Translations under genes and position numbers: made by a program
Notes under the pieces: generated by a model
Databases searched by the model: none
Told to the model about the DNA's origin: nothing
What the model saw: only the letters and a program-made list of their open reading frames with translations
Shown: positions 12,701 through 23,081 of the stretch, one piece after another
Position numbering within the stretch: the first letter of the stretch is position 1
Layout of the letters: every line of letters starts with the position of its first letter
DNA from: Baylisascaris procyonis
Taxonomy: Eukaryota > Nematoda > Chromadorea > Rhabditida > Ascarididae
Direction of reading: 5' to 3'
Length of the DNA: 64,000 nucleotides
NCBI GenBank assembly: GCA_037389465.1
Contig: JAZARR010000074.1
Coordinates: 6,437,991-6,501,990 of the forward strand

Positions 12701-15700
12701 ACTTCGTAAACGGTTTGGTACCTTACTGAATATTTTGGGAGTGCACTTCATAAACACTTCCGTACCTTACTGAATATTTTGGGAGTGCACTTCATAAACA
12801 CTTCCGTACCTTACTGAATATTTTGGGAGTGCACTTCATAAGCACTTCAGTACCATACTGTGTATTTTGGGAGTGCACTTCGTAAACGGTTTGGTACCTT
12901 ACTGAATATTTTGGGAGTGCACTTCATAAACACTTCAGTACCATACTGTGTATTTTGGGAGTGCACTTCGTAAACGGTTTGGTACCTTACTGAATATTTT
13001 GGGAGTGCACTTCATAAACACTTCCGTACCTTACTGAATATTTTGGGAGTGCACTTCATAAACACTTCCGTACCTTACTGAATATTTTGGGAGTGCACTT
13101 CATAAACACTTCAATACCATACTGTGTCTTTTGGGAGTGCACTTCGTAAACGGTTTGGTACCTTACTGAATATATTGGGAGTGCACTTCATAAACACTTC
13201 ACTACCTTACTGGGTGGTTTGGGAGTGCATTTCGTATACAGTTCAGTACCTTACTGTATATTTTGGGAGTGCACTTCGTAAATTGTTTGGTACCTTACTG
13301 AATATTTTGGGACTGCACTTCATAAACACTTCCGTACCTTACTGAATATTTTGGGAGTGCACTTCATAAGCACTTCAGTACCATACTGTGTATTTTGGGA
13401 GTGCACTTCGTAAACGGTTTGGTACCTTACTGAATATTTTGGGAGTGCACTTCATAAACACTTCAGTACCATACTGTGTATTTTGGGAGTGCACTTCGTA
13501 AACGGTTTGGTACCTTACTGAATATTTTGGGAGTGCACTTCATAAACACTTCCGTACCTTACTGAATATTTTGGGAGTGCACTTCATAAACACTTCCGTA
13601 CCTTACTGAATATTTTGGGAGTGCACTTCATAAACACTTCAGTACCATACTGTGTATTTTGGGAGTGCACTTCGTAAACGGTTTGGTACCTTACTGAATA
13701 TTTTGGGAATGCACTTCATAAACACTTCCGTACCTTACTGAATATTTTGGGAGTGCACTTCATAAACACTTCCGTACCTTACTGAATATTTTGGGAGTGC
13801 ACTTCATAAGCACTTCAGTACCATACTGTGTATTTTGGGAGTGCACTTCGTAAACGGTTTGGTACCTTACTGAATATTTTGGGAGTGCACTTCATAAACA
13901 CTTCCGTACCTTACTGAATATTTTGGGAGTGCATTTCATAAACACTTCAGTACCATACTGTGTATTTTGGGAGTGCACTTCGTAAACGGTTTGGTACCTT
14001 ACTGAATATTTTGGGAGTGCACTTCATAAACACTTCCGTACCTTACTGAATATTTTGGGAGTGCACTTCATAAACACTTCCGTACCTTACTGAATATTTT
14101 GGGAGTGCACTTCATAAACACTTCAGTACCATACTGTGTATTTTGGGAGTGCACTTCGTAAACGGTTTGGTACCTTACTGAATATTTTGGGAGTGCACTT
14201 CATAAACACTTCCGTACCTTACTGAATATTTTGGGAGTGCACTTCATAAACACTTCCGTACCTTACTGGATATTTTGGGAGTGCATTTCGTATACAGTTC
14301 AGTACCTTACTGTATATTTTGGGAGTGCACTTCATAAACAGCTCACTACCTTACTGGGTGGTTTGGGAGTGCATTTCTTATACAGTTCAGTACCATACTG
14401 TGTATTTTGGGAGTGCACTTCGTAAACGGTTTGGTACCTTACTGAATATTTTGGGAGTGCACTTCATAAACACTTCCGTACCTTACTGAATATTTTGGGA
14501 GTGCACTTCATAAACACTTCAGTACCATACTGTGTATTTTGGGAGTGCACTTCGTAAACGGTTTGGTACCTTACTGAATATTTTGGGAGTGCATTTCGTA
14601 TACAGTTCAGTACCTTACTGAATATTTTGGGAGTGCATTTCGTATACAGTTCAGTACCTTACTGTATATTTTGGGAGTGCACTTCATAAACAGCTCAGTA
14701 CCTTACTGTATATTTTGGGAGTGCATTTCGTATACAGTTCAGTACCTTACTGTATATTTTGGGAGTGCATTTCGTATACAGTTCAATACCTTACTGTGTA
14801 TTTTGGGAGTGCATTTCGTATACAGTTCAGTACCTTACTGAATATTTTGGGAGTGCATTTCTTATACAGTTCAGTACCTTACTGTATATTTTGGGAGTGC
14901 ATTTCGTATACAGTTCAGTACCTTACTGTATATTTTGGGAGTGCATTTCGTATACAGTTCAATACCTTACTGTGTATTTTGGGAGTGCATTTCGTATACA
15001 GTTCAGTACCTTACTGAATATTTTGGGAGTGCATTTCTTATACAGTTCAGTACCTTACTGTATATTTTGGGAGTGCATTTCGTATACAGTTCAGTACCTT
15101 ACTGTATATTTTGTGAGTGCATTTCGTATACAGTTCAGTAGCTTACTGTATATTTTGGGAGTGCATTTCGTATACAGTTCAATACCTTACTGTGTATTTT
15201 GGGAGTGCATTTCGTATACAGTTCAGTACCTTACTGAATATTTTGGGAGTGCATTTCTTATACAGTTCAGTACCTTACTGTATATTTTGGGAGTGCATTT
15301 CTTATACAGTTCAGTACCTTACTGTATATTTTGGGAGTGCATTTCGTATACAGTTCAATACCTTACTGTGTATTTTGGGAGTGCATTTCGTATACAGTTC
15401 AGTACCTTACTGAATATTTTGGGAGTGCATTTCTTATACAGTTCAATACCTTACTGTGTATTTTGGGAGTGCATTTCGAATACAGTTCAGTACCTTACTG
15501 AATATTTTGGGAGTGCATTTCTTATACAGTTCAGTACCTTACTGAATATTTTGGGAGTGCATTTCTTATACAGTTCAGTACCTTACTGTATATTTTGGGA
15601 GTGCATTTCGTATACAGTTCAGTACCTTACTGAATATTTTGGGAGTGCATTTCTTATACAGTTCAGTACCTTACTGAATATTTTGGGAGTGCATTTCTTA

Positions 15701-17844
15701 TACAGTTCAGTACCTTACTGTATATTTTGGGAGTGCATTTCGTATACAGTTCAGTACCTTACTGAATATTTTGGGAGTGCATTTCTTATACAGTTCAGTA
15801 CCTTACTGTATATTTTGGGAGTGCACTTCATAAACAGCTCACTACCTTATGCAGATTTAAGTGATATTTTTGGTGGCATTTTATGCTACCTGCAGAATAT
15901 TTGAATTCTGTTATAGTCTGTCGTATTGCATTTACGACCGTTCATATTTGCTGTCATATATTTTTCATTTATTCATAGAAATGTGTTTTGTTGTACTGAG
16001 TGCACTATGTTAGAGAAGAAGAGTGAAAAGAAACCAATAAGCAATGAAAGGAAACAGAAATTGCCTGTAATCATCCTTTTTTCAGCTAGCTTTTAAGTTA
16101 TGAATTTCTATCTCGCTTTTTTCGTCCCAAGAATTATTAAATCTTTCCCTCAGCCTTCAAGAAAATTGATCAGGGTCCATCGGAATCTTTCTTCATATTT
16201 CAATATTTTTATGAGATCTAAAAGATTGTGTTTGATTTTAAGTCCACAGCGATACATATTGATGATTTATATAATATTTCGCATCAAAAATGGCATAAAG
16301 TAATAGTTTTTTGTTAACGTACTCATTCTAGAAGACAGATTTTGAAAGAATATTGCATCAATAGATTCAATCCTAAGTCAATTGTGATTTTATTTTCTGC
16401 AAGCAAGTTCCCTTACAACTATTTATCGTCATCGAGATGAATGAACAGTCTTGTTGATAGTTTTTTCGTCCATTAATTGCACTAAACTTTTGAGCATCAG
16501 ACACCCGCTGGGAATATGTCTAGTGAGGGAGAGAGAAGGGAGACAACTTTGATGCTCTTCTATTTTTGATATTTAATCCTTAGTCTTCGCTATTTTTTTT
16601 TTTTTTTGAGGACGCTTTTTCTTTGAAATCTACGCGCAATTATGATTCGGAATATAGTAAAATAGTAATTTTTATGGGCAATATATTTGCGCTACGGCCA
16701 GTTGAGTAGCATTAATGTTTATGGTTTATAAATTGCATTTAATTGTGTGATGTTTGACAATGCGAAATTTAGGTTTATAAAGGTCAACGCAAACAGGCTC
16801 TGAAGAGGCAAAAAGAAATGCAAACTCAAGTTCTACGACGACAGTATCTTTCATTACAAGAAAACGGAGCTGCTCATGGTTCGTTTTTGATTCATATTAT
16901 ACCTTAAGCATTTTTGAGGGATTGTTCGTGGATTAGTTCATTTATCATCATAATAGCTGAGCTATCAAGAGTTCACTAATTAACTGGAAAAACCATCAAT
17001 TGTAAATATCTAACTAGGAAACACTCCTTCAATAAGCATCTGAAAGTAGTCTCATGAAATTCGAGTTTATGGAAACAAATTGACATCCAATCCAAACTAC
17101 TATATTATATCGAATAAAGCCCCCAGAGGTTATAAATTTCTCTAATATTTAATGTTTATTTTTGAGAACGCATCTTGTGAAGAAGGGAAATTACGTTGTA
17201 ATGATCTTTGTAAGTGAGTGAACTTCTTTTAGCCTTTCAATGATGTGAAAACAAGTCATTTTTGGCCTTTTATGATGGGGATGGTCGTTTTCGACAGAAG
17301 TTTGATAGGGAGGGTGGTTGATAGGCGTTTTTTTAAGGTATCTGTTCAAACTGATGAGGTATCTGAGATTTACAACCACTTTTAAATAGCTCAGTTGTCG
17401 TCCTTCAACTTTTGTGTTATATGCTTCGTGGGAAAGGCATTTATCCTTCTCGAGGGAATTGCACCTTAGCCAAACCAAAACAGTAGCATAATGAATGCTG
17501 AATAAGAGAAGGGCAGTTTGCATTGCATAACTACAGTGAAGGCTTGAATTGCATTAGGTCTTGTCATATACAGGGATGACGAGTCAAACGTATTCAGTTT
17601 ATTGTGTCTTCTGCATTTATCGATTGCTGGATAATGTTCATTTTGTTATTATTAAATTATGGAATTATTTTTACTAAAGTGAAATATTTTAGGGAAAGCA
17701 CAAAGTGGCACATGTGGTTTCGATGAGGGTGATGAGAAGGGTTCACCATTGAGAGAGGCAACTCGGCTTGAGAGGAAAACTAATGCATATTCGAAAAGAA
17801 AAAAGAGATATATGGAAGGTGAAATGAGTGCAGCAATTGCTTAA
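3760..17844 (+). CDS. NOL8: NOL8-like nucleolar protein, about 11 exons
   Basis: NOL8 is a nucleolar protein linked to ribosome biogenesis and cell growth. Exons read: 3760-3854, 4073-4214, 4590-4664, 5495-5620, 5855-6056, 6625-6691, 7013-7188, 7583-7713, about 8105-8389, 16773-16878, 17693-17844, giving about 518 residues with phases that agree throughout. Diagnostic stretches in order are an Arg/Gln-rich helix followed by KKIVFDSDSEDE, a KxMxxxxxFGxDxRFRxxxxFxxxD core (exon 4), FDPDDEHH...NERK (exon 5), a GYYFEV segment, NGFSFLRT, then FKVDVKG and FFFVTH before a Lys/Arg-rich tail. This order matches the C-terminal half of animal NOL8. The RRM expected at the N-terminus was not found. The ATG follows TTTTTCAG-A, a possible trans-splice site. 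An alternative model skips 6625-6691 by using a GC donor at 6053 and acceptor at 7010. The acceptor of exon 9 is the weakest call. Intron 9 (8390-16772) carries the 44-bp minisatellite. Confidence 0.85.
8653..15848. repeat. 44-bp minisatellite array, about 163 copies, inside a NOL8 intron
   Basis: A near-continuous tandem array of a 44-bp unit containing TTTTGGGAGTGCACTTC, then a variable AAAC- or ATAC-containing part, then AGTACCTTACTG. The 7.2-kb length divided by 44 gives about 163 units, with almost no indels, so the register holds end to end. Variants are grouped. The left part mixes units containing CCCTACTGGGTAG with others. The middle is dominated by CTTCCGTACCTTACTGAATA. The right part (from about 14580) is dominated by GTATACAGTTCAGTACC. 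Blocks recur at exact multiples of 44 bp (1232 and 1056 bp), showing segmental duplication within the array. It lies wholly in the intron between NOL8 exons ending at 8389 and starting at 16773. Confidence 0.97.
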
Positions 17845-19040
17845 GAGTAAGTTTCTATCACAGTTTTCTGATTCCATGAAACAGCATACTAATTAGTATA
17901 CTTTTTGATTTAAGCGCATAGGTGAATGAACGTGTTTATAGGCTGACTAGAAAACAACCGCATATCTTAGCTGTTGGTGTTGAGGACGTTATGTTCGTTG
18001 TTATTTACTCAATGAAGCCTCATGTTCTGATGACCGTTGATATTTGATTGAATATCTGTTGCAAAGCATATAGGTAGTTGCCTATTCAAGTCGATTCAGA
18101 ATCAAGAATTGCATTAAATTTAAAGCGAAGAATCTCTATTATATAGCAGTGTAAGAATTGAGGGCTATAGGTGTGGGCCGTCGAACTGAAACATTAGATG
18201 AATGGATATGCAAAGCTTTTGCAAGAATCGTATCTCGGTACTTCTTGTTATGGAGGTCGTTCAATCGTAGCTTATCCTGCTGCATAGCTTATTGGGCTTA
18301 TCTGCATGACACCTTTTTTATCCTTCTTTTCATGATAGAATTGAGTGGGCGATATGATTAGAGTTTTTTGTTCTCTTATTGTGATTTTCTTTCTGCTGTG
18401 TTGGTCGGAAAATTATCGAACACATTTTTCCGATCCCAGTGACTAGTAATATTTAATTGTTTCCGTTGGCTTTGTGTGCAGATTCCACCCATTGATTGGC
18501 TACCGATCCAATGAGGTTGTCACTGGTGCCCGCTTAGTGCTTTACAAACAAGGAATTTATTTGCAGATTGGTAATCCAGAGCGAACGGAAGCACTTTGTA
18601 TGTGTTCTCAGAATTCAAGCATCGTTGATTGCGGAAGGGAAACGGAAAAACGCCTCGCAACGCTGCTATAAAGCGATTTGCTGGCGGTAGGCAACTGGCA
18701 TTGGTTGTTTTACGGCTATTTGTTTCTGAGACGGCTGTCTGTTACTAAAAAAAGTGGTCTTTGCAATTGTTTTTTGAATATGGGGAAGGGAAGAGGGGTG
18801 CAGGAGTACATAAAGCTTTCTATGTTTTTGTGTAAAGCAGCTTTTCCCCTAAATGTGCATTTATTAGCAAAGGTTGGGCAGTTGCTATATTTAACTGTTT
18901 TTAAACTCATCCATCAAGGTTCTGTTATTGATGTTGACAACTTATAAAGATTATTGTTTGTTTTTGTTATTGTTGTTATTGGAGGAATGTTAATATTCCA
19001 TTTTTTGGTAAATTCAATAAAAACTTGAGCGCTCACGACG
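17845..19040 (+). other. Probable NOL8 3' region with a 3'UTR intron, or a short unidentified exon
   Basis: Two bases after the NOL8 stop there is a consensus donor (GTAAGT at 17847). A matching acceptor (TGTGTGCAG) ends at 18481, and AATAAA occurs at 19016. The simplest reading is a 3'UTR intron followed by a last non-coding exon. However, the exon from 18482 carries an open frame to a stop at 18671 (about 62 residues, including a GYRSNEVVTGARLVLYKQG stretch) that looks more protein-like than random UTR. It could be the end of another gene or an alternative NOL8 terminus. No family recognised. Confidence 0.35.
19016..19021 (+). terminator. Polyadenylation signal AATAAA
   Basis: Canonical AATAAA in an AT-rich stretch downstream of NOL8 and upstream of the DNAJC12-like start. 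Most likely it ends the NOL8 transcript. Confidence 0.55.
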
Positions 19041-19632
19041 GTTGCTTCTTTTCTCTTATTATCGTTGTTTTAATCACTGGTGGATATATATTTTTCAAGA
19101 TTTTAAATGATTTTCATTCACAAAGAAATTGCTGAAAACACTGAAGAAATTTTATTTTTGGTGTTTCTGTTACCAGAATTTCATTCGTAACCATTTTCAT
19201 TTTATTCTTTCCTCACTGTCGGAATGTTTGCTTTCATTCTTTTTCATTTATGAAATTTCTGCGGGAAACTTTTTCTTTGTATTTCTGAATTGAAAATTAT
19301 ATGGAGGAGGAGGCTATTTAAGTGAGTTTCAATCTTTTTGGCGACGGATTTTCGATAATTTGATGACGAATAGTAATAGCAGAAACTATGTGGCTTTTTG
19401 TTGTTATTGTTGTTGTGAGCTTTGCAGTTTAATGGTCGTGTTTACTATGTTTGTTGAATATGTCATTGCACTTTTTTTTTATTTAATTGCTTTTCGCAAC
19501 TGTTAGACCTGAAGTCTTCTGCTGCGAAGTTTTTCCGATTTTTTTCTGAAGGAGGAAGAGGGAGAGATAAACTCGCTCAGTAATTGTGTCTTAAATAACA
19601 ATGTTGTATCGGCCGATTTATCTGAAGGGTTC

Positions 19633-22600
19633 ATGGAGAGTAGTATTATCGACACAATCTTACGTGGCGAGAAAGCATCAAGAGGCGACGGACTCTACGC
19701 ACTTCTCGGATGCTCGAGGAATGCAACGGTTGCTTTTCGTTTAGAAATGTCGTATAAACCAAGCTTTAGATGTTTATGCATCTCTTATATTTTATTTTCA
19801 TTTATTTTCCGCATTTCATTATTATTTTACTGAGAAAAATCTGAATTATTGTTCTCGAGTCTGGCTTATCGGGGGAATAAATCTGCTGACTGGATTTAAT
19901 CTCGAACTATCATTGCCGGTTATATGCTTGTTGATACACTAATGTTTTGCATAGTGTAGAATTATTATAGTGGCGATATGAAGTGAAACGTGTGAATGAG
20001 TGGCAAGGCAAAGAATTGGGTAGTATAGGAAACGGTTTTCGATGTTGTTTATTACCGATGCTTTAAAGAGTAATGCAGTTCCATGTGTGCTGACTTGTGC
20101 AGTTGCCGTAAACATCATTGGTTAAGTGTAGTTTAAGCAATAATGAAAACTAATAAGTAAAATGGGTTTAACGTCTGATGAACATATGAATGGAATTAAA
20201 GCTGTCATCCTTGTTGTGATATAAAAATTCGTTTATTATTAACGCTTTTATTGCTTTCAAGTGAAATACGCATAAACTAAATTTAGTTGTTTAGGTGATC
20301 AATATTTTTATAGATAATTGAATAAATGCAGAGTAATATTAGCAAAGAAATTCTTGATGAATATATTGTGTTCTTAAGTAAGAGATACATGGTTCAGATC
20401 TCACAAATCTTGGCCGAATATCGAGAACGAGTCCGTGATTGTCATCCGGATACCGCTGAAGGTGATCCTCATGAGGCATGCGAACGTTTCGTTAAATTGC
20501 AGGAAGCAAAGGTACTTTATGAAGTGGTCATTAATTCTTCTCTTTTTTTTCAAAGCCATATACCACATATTGTTCATATTGTTCACGCAATCACGCATTG
20601 ATTTTTTCCCTGTGAAAATAGGATATCATTTCTATTTTCAGTACTTATCGATTAGATGAAACGATGGGTAATATTTGTTGGGCAGCAGAATTTTTGTGCT
20701 TAGACCCACTCTTACAAATTTTACCTTTTTTCAAAAAAAAAATTATATTTCTTTATCTGCAAACTCTTGAATCTTTTTTTGTTTTGTCTTAGAGGAAAAT
20801 CTTCAATAATTGTACGTATGTGCTATTGTAATATAAAGTATTTTTTCCAATGAACGTCTTGTTTATGGTCAATTTATAGGTGTTTAATGTGAATTGATTG
20901 CAAGTGTGGAATGTTTCCGGTCGAAGATTACAGATTTTGTACCCTATCCTCCTCCCTATCCGCCGAAGTTTGTACCCTATCCTCCTCTCGAGCTGTCGCG
21001 AGAACTGCTGCAGACCGACACATAGACAGACAGATGTACCAACACCTCAACAGTTTTTCATGGAACTACAAATGAATACATGAAAACAGTAATTCCCTCC
21101 TATTAAAGATTGTGCAAGTTAATTGAAATTCCTAGAACAGTGCACTATTATTCAAATTTCTAGAGTTATTCATTCGTGAATTACATTCTGTAACGAATTC
21201 GATGCATTTACAGGAAATATTGACTGATGAACGAAAAAAGCGTTTGTATGATGATTGGTTGAACACTTCGATAGCAATTCCTTGGAAGCTTTGGTTTGAG
21301 AACAGCGAATTACGCATGGCAAGTGGCATTTAGCTCTTTCCTTATTGTTCATATCGTTGACCGATTTCCATAGGAGATTGATGGGAGCTTCTTTCTCTTG
21401 TACTTATTCAATGGAGGGTGTACATAGTTGCTTTAGCTAGTGATTGTTGTTCACAGCTGTAGCCAGATCATTTAATGGCTAGCCTATTATGGCATCAGCT
21501 CGACAATCATCCATACAATCGTTAAATCGATATCACTTCAGTTAGTAGATCGAAACAAATCAGAAGTAGTTGTGAGAGCTGTTTCATAGCTGTTGCAGAG
21601 ACCCCTCTTGAACAAGGCACATTGTCTTATTTCGCTAAGGATATATTCTTTTCTCGTTAGTGCTCTGTTGATGTTGTTTCTGACATACACCGAATGTCAT
21701 CGTTGTGGAAACTGTACACAACGTCCATGAGGGAGCGGCGGCGCATTCGTGGTGTCTAATATACCTATCTCTCCAATTTCCTCATCTTCTCATAAACCTA
21801 GATACGCGTTCATGGTGTCTAGGTTTATGAGAAGACAAGGAAATTGAAGAGATAGGTTCGACGTAGAGAGAGGGCTAGTCATCTTAATTAGATAAGGCTC
21901 TTTAAGAGAAAAAGAGGTTAGGCAAGGGGAAGAGAGAGGGATCGGATTAGTTCATTGGAGAAATCCAAGTGTTGCCACCAATTTGCCTCTTCTAGCCCCC
22001 AATTAGCCCTTGTTGGAATTCGAAGAGATTTTTACCCTTACGATTAGCACTCTACCTGTTTGCTTTCTTTGTGATTATCTGCCAGTGGTCTACCACATAG
22101 GATTTATCATAGGATTGTTTCGCGGTGGTAACAAACAAAATTCACGCAATTGCACCACGCTTATTGAGGGAAATGATGATATAAGAGTTGCCTGAGGACA
22201 TCTTTTTATTTTGAGGCTGTCTGGGGAAGTTACCAAATGGTTTAATAGGCTGACCACTAAAGTAAGTTATTTTGTTGATGGTCATATGAACTGATCAGGA
22301 CAAAGGAGATCTGGAGTGAGATGCCCACATCTGTACCGCCTATACCAACAGCAGCAATGTATACAAAACCAGATTCCATCATAGTCTTATCCCCTTCAAC
22401 TCCAGTCTTGCCTATTCGCTTTAGCACATTCTGTTTCTTATGTAAAAGATGTGTCGAACATCGGTGAACGAGATTATTTCCCTTTAATAGGCTCTTGGTG
22501 TCACTTGTAAAGTGTTTATCGCAATTGCGTTGATATAGTGATGTTGAGAATATTTTTGTAAACTCATTGAGAAGTAAGGAAAAAAGCAAATATAACATAG

Positions 22601-23081
22601 TGTTGCTACTGAATATTTTTGAGGTCGCCATAGAAATAACAGTAACATGAGCCATCTATGTTCGGCTTTGCAGATTCCTGGAAAAAATTGTTAGACGACG
22701 TTAAATTGGCAGATCGGAGGTATTCTATCTAGAATCAATACGGTTTTAGAGCTGTATGTTGTGCTTGAAATACAATTGAAGTGGTAGATTTTGTGCATAT
22801 GATATACGGGCATATTGAAAGTGGAACAGAAGTAGGAGTGGCAAATTGTAGTGAGAATGGAATCTGTCCTAAAGTTCTGTGAAGTTAATCGACAGTCAAT
22901 GTATTAGTTGTAGTCGATGCATTGGGCCACTTCAACGTCAGGCACACGGATGATAGCAAACGTCGAGAGTGCGGTCGGTGGTAATAAATCGGAGCGAAGA
23001 GATGAAAGCGGTTTCGCGAAACGGACGTTTTCTTGCAAGGATTCTGATGTAATACGGAGGTTCCGCAACTATCAGATTTAA
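19633..23081 (+). CDS. DNAJC12: DNAJC12-like J-domain co-chaperone, four exons
   Basis: DNAJC12 is a small cytosolic J protein that works with Hsp70; in mammals it supports folding of aromatic amino acid hydroxylases. Exons are 19633-19728, 20398-20511, 21214-21318 and 22914-23081, all joining in phase 0, for 160 residues (human about 198). The J domain spans roughly residues 20-85: LYALLGC at the start, ILAEYRERVRDCHPD with the HPD motif at residues 48-50, FVKLQEAKEILTDE, then YDDW. After it come PWKLWF, SMHWA and the C-terminal RRFRNYQI before the stop; these match the order PFQQW, SMHW and RKFRNYEI in DNAJC12, which separates it from generic J proteins. Exon 3 ends ATG then GCAAGT, a GC donor: no GT donor nearby gives the phase 0 needed for the SMHW exon. 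Without splicing the frame ends four codons later. A near-perfect hairpin lies in intron 3. Confidence 0.92.
21764..21856. repeat. Long hairpin (39-bp arms, 15-nt loop) in DNAJC12 intron 3
   Basis: The arm at 21764-21802 begins CCTATCTCT and ends CATAAACCTAGA. The arm at 21818-21856 is its reverse complement with about three mismatches. The loop is 21803-21817. The flanks also share a short direct word (GGTGTCTA before the left arm and just before the right arm). It could be a MITE remnant or a small-RNA-type foldback on either strand; the sequence alone does not decide. Confidence 0.85.

Noticed and set aside
8653..15848. CRISPR-like array
   Set aside because: The 44-bp units are directly contiguous, with no unique spacers between conserved repeats, and the genome is a nematode's.
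14759..15904. 381-codon open frame, the longest in the window
   Set aside because: It is a translation of the 44-bp minisatellite. All three frames are open and encode the same peptide in different register, it has no coding signature, and it lies inside a NOL8 intron.
18158..18361. Open frame between NOL8 and DNAJC12
   Set aside because: Lies within the probable 3'UTR intron and has no conserved features.
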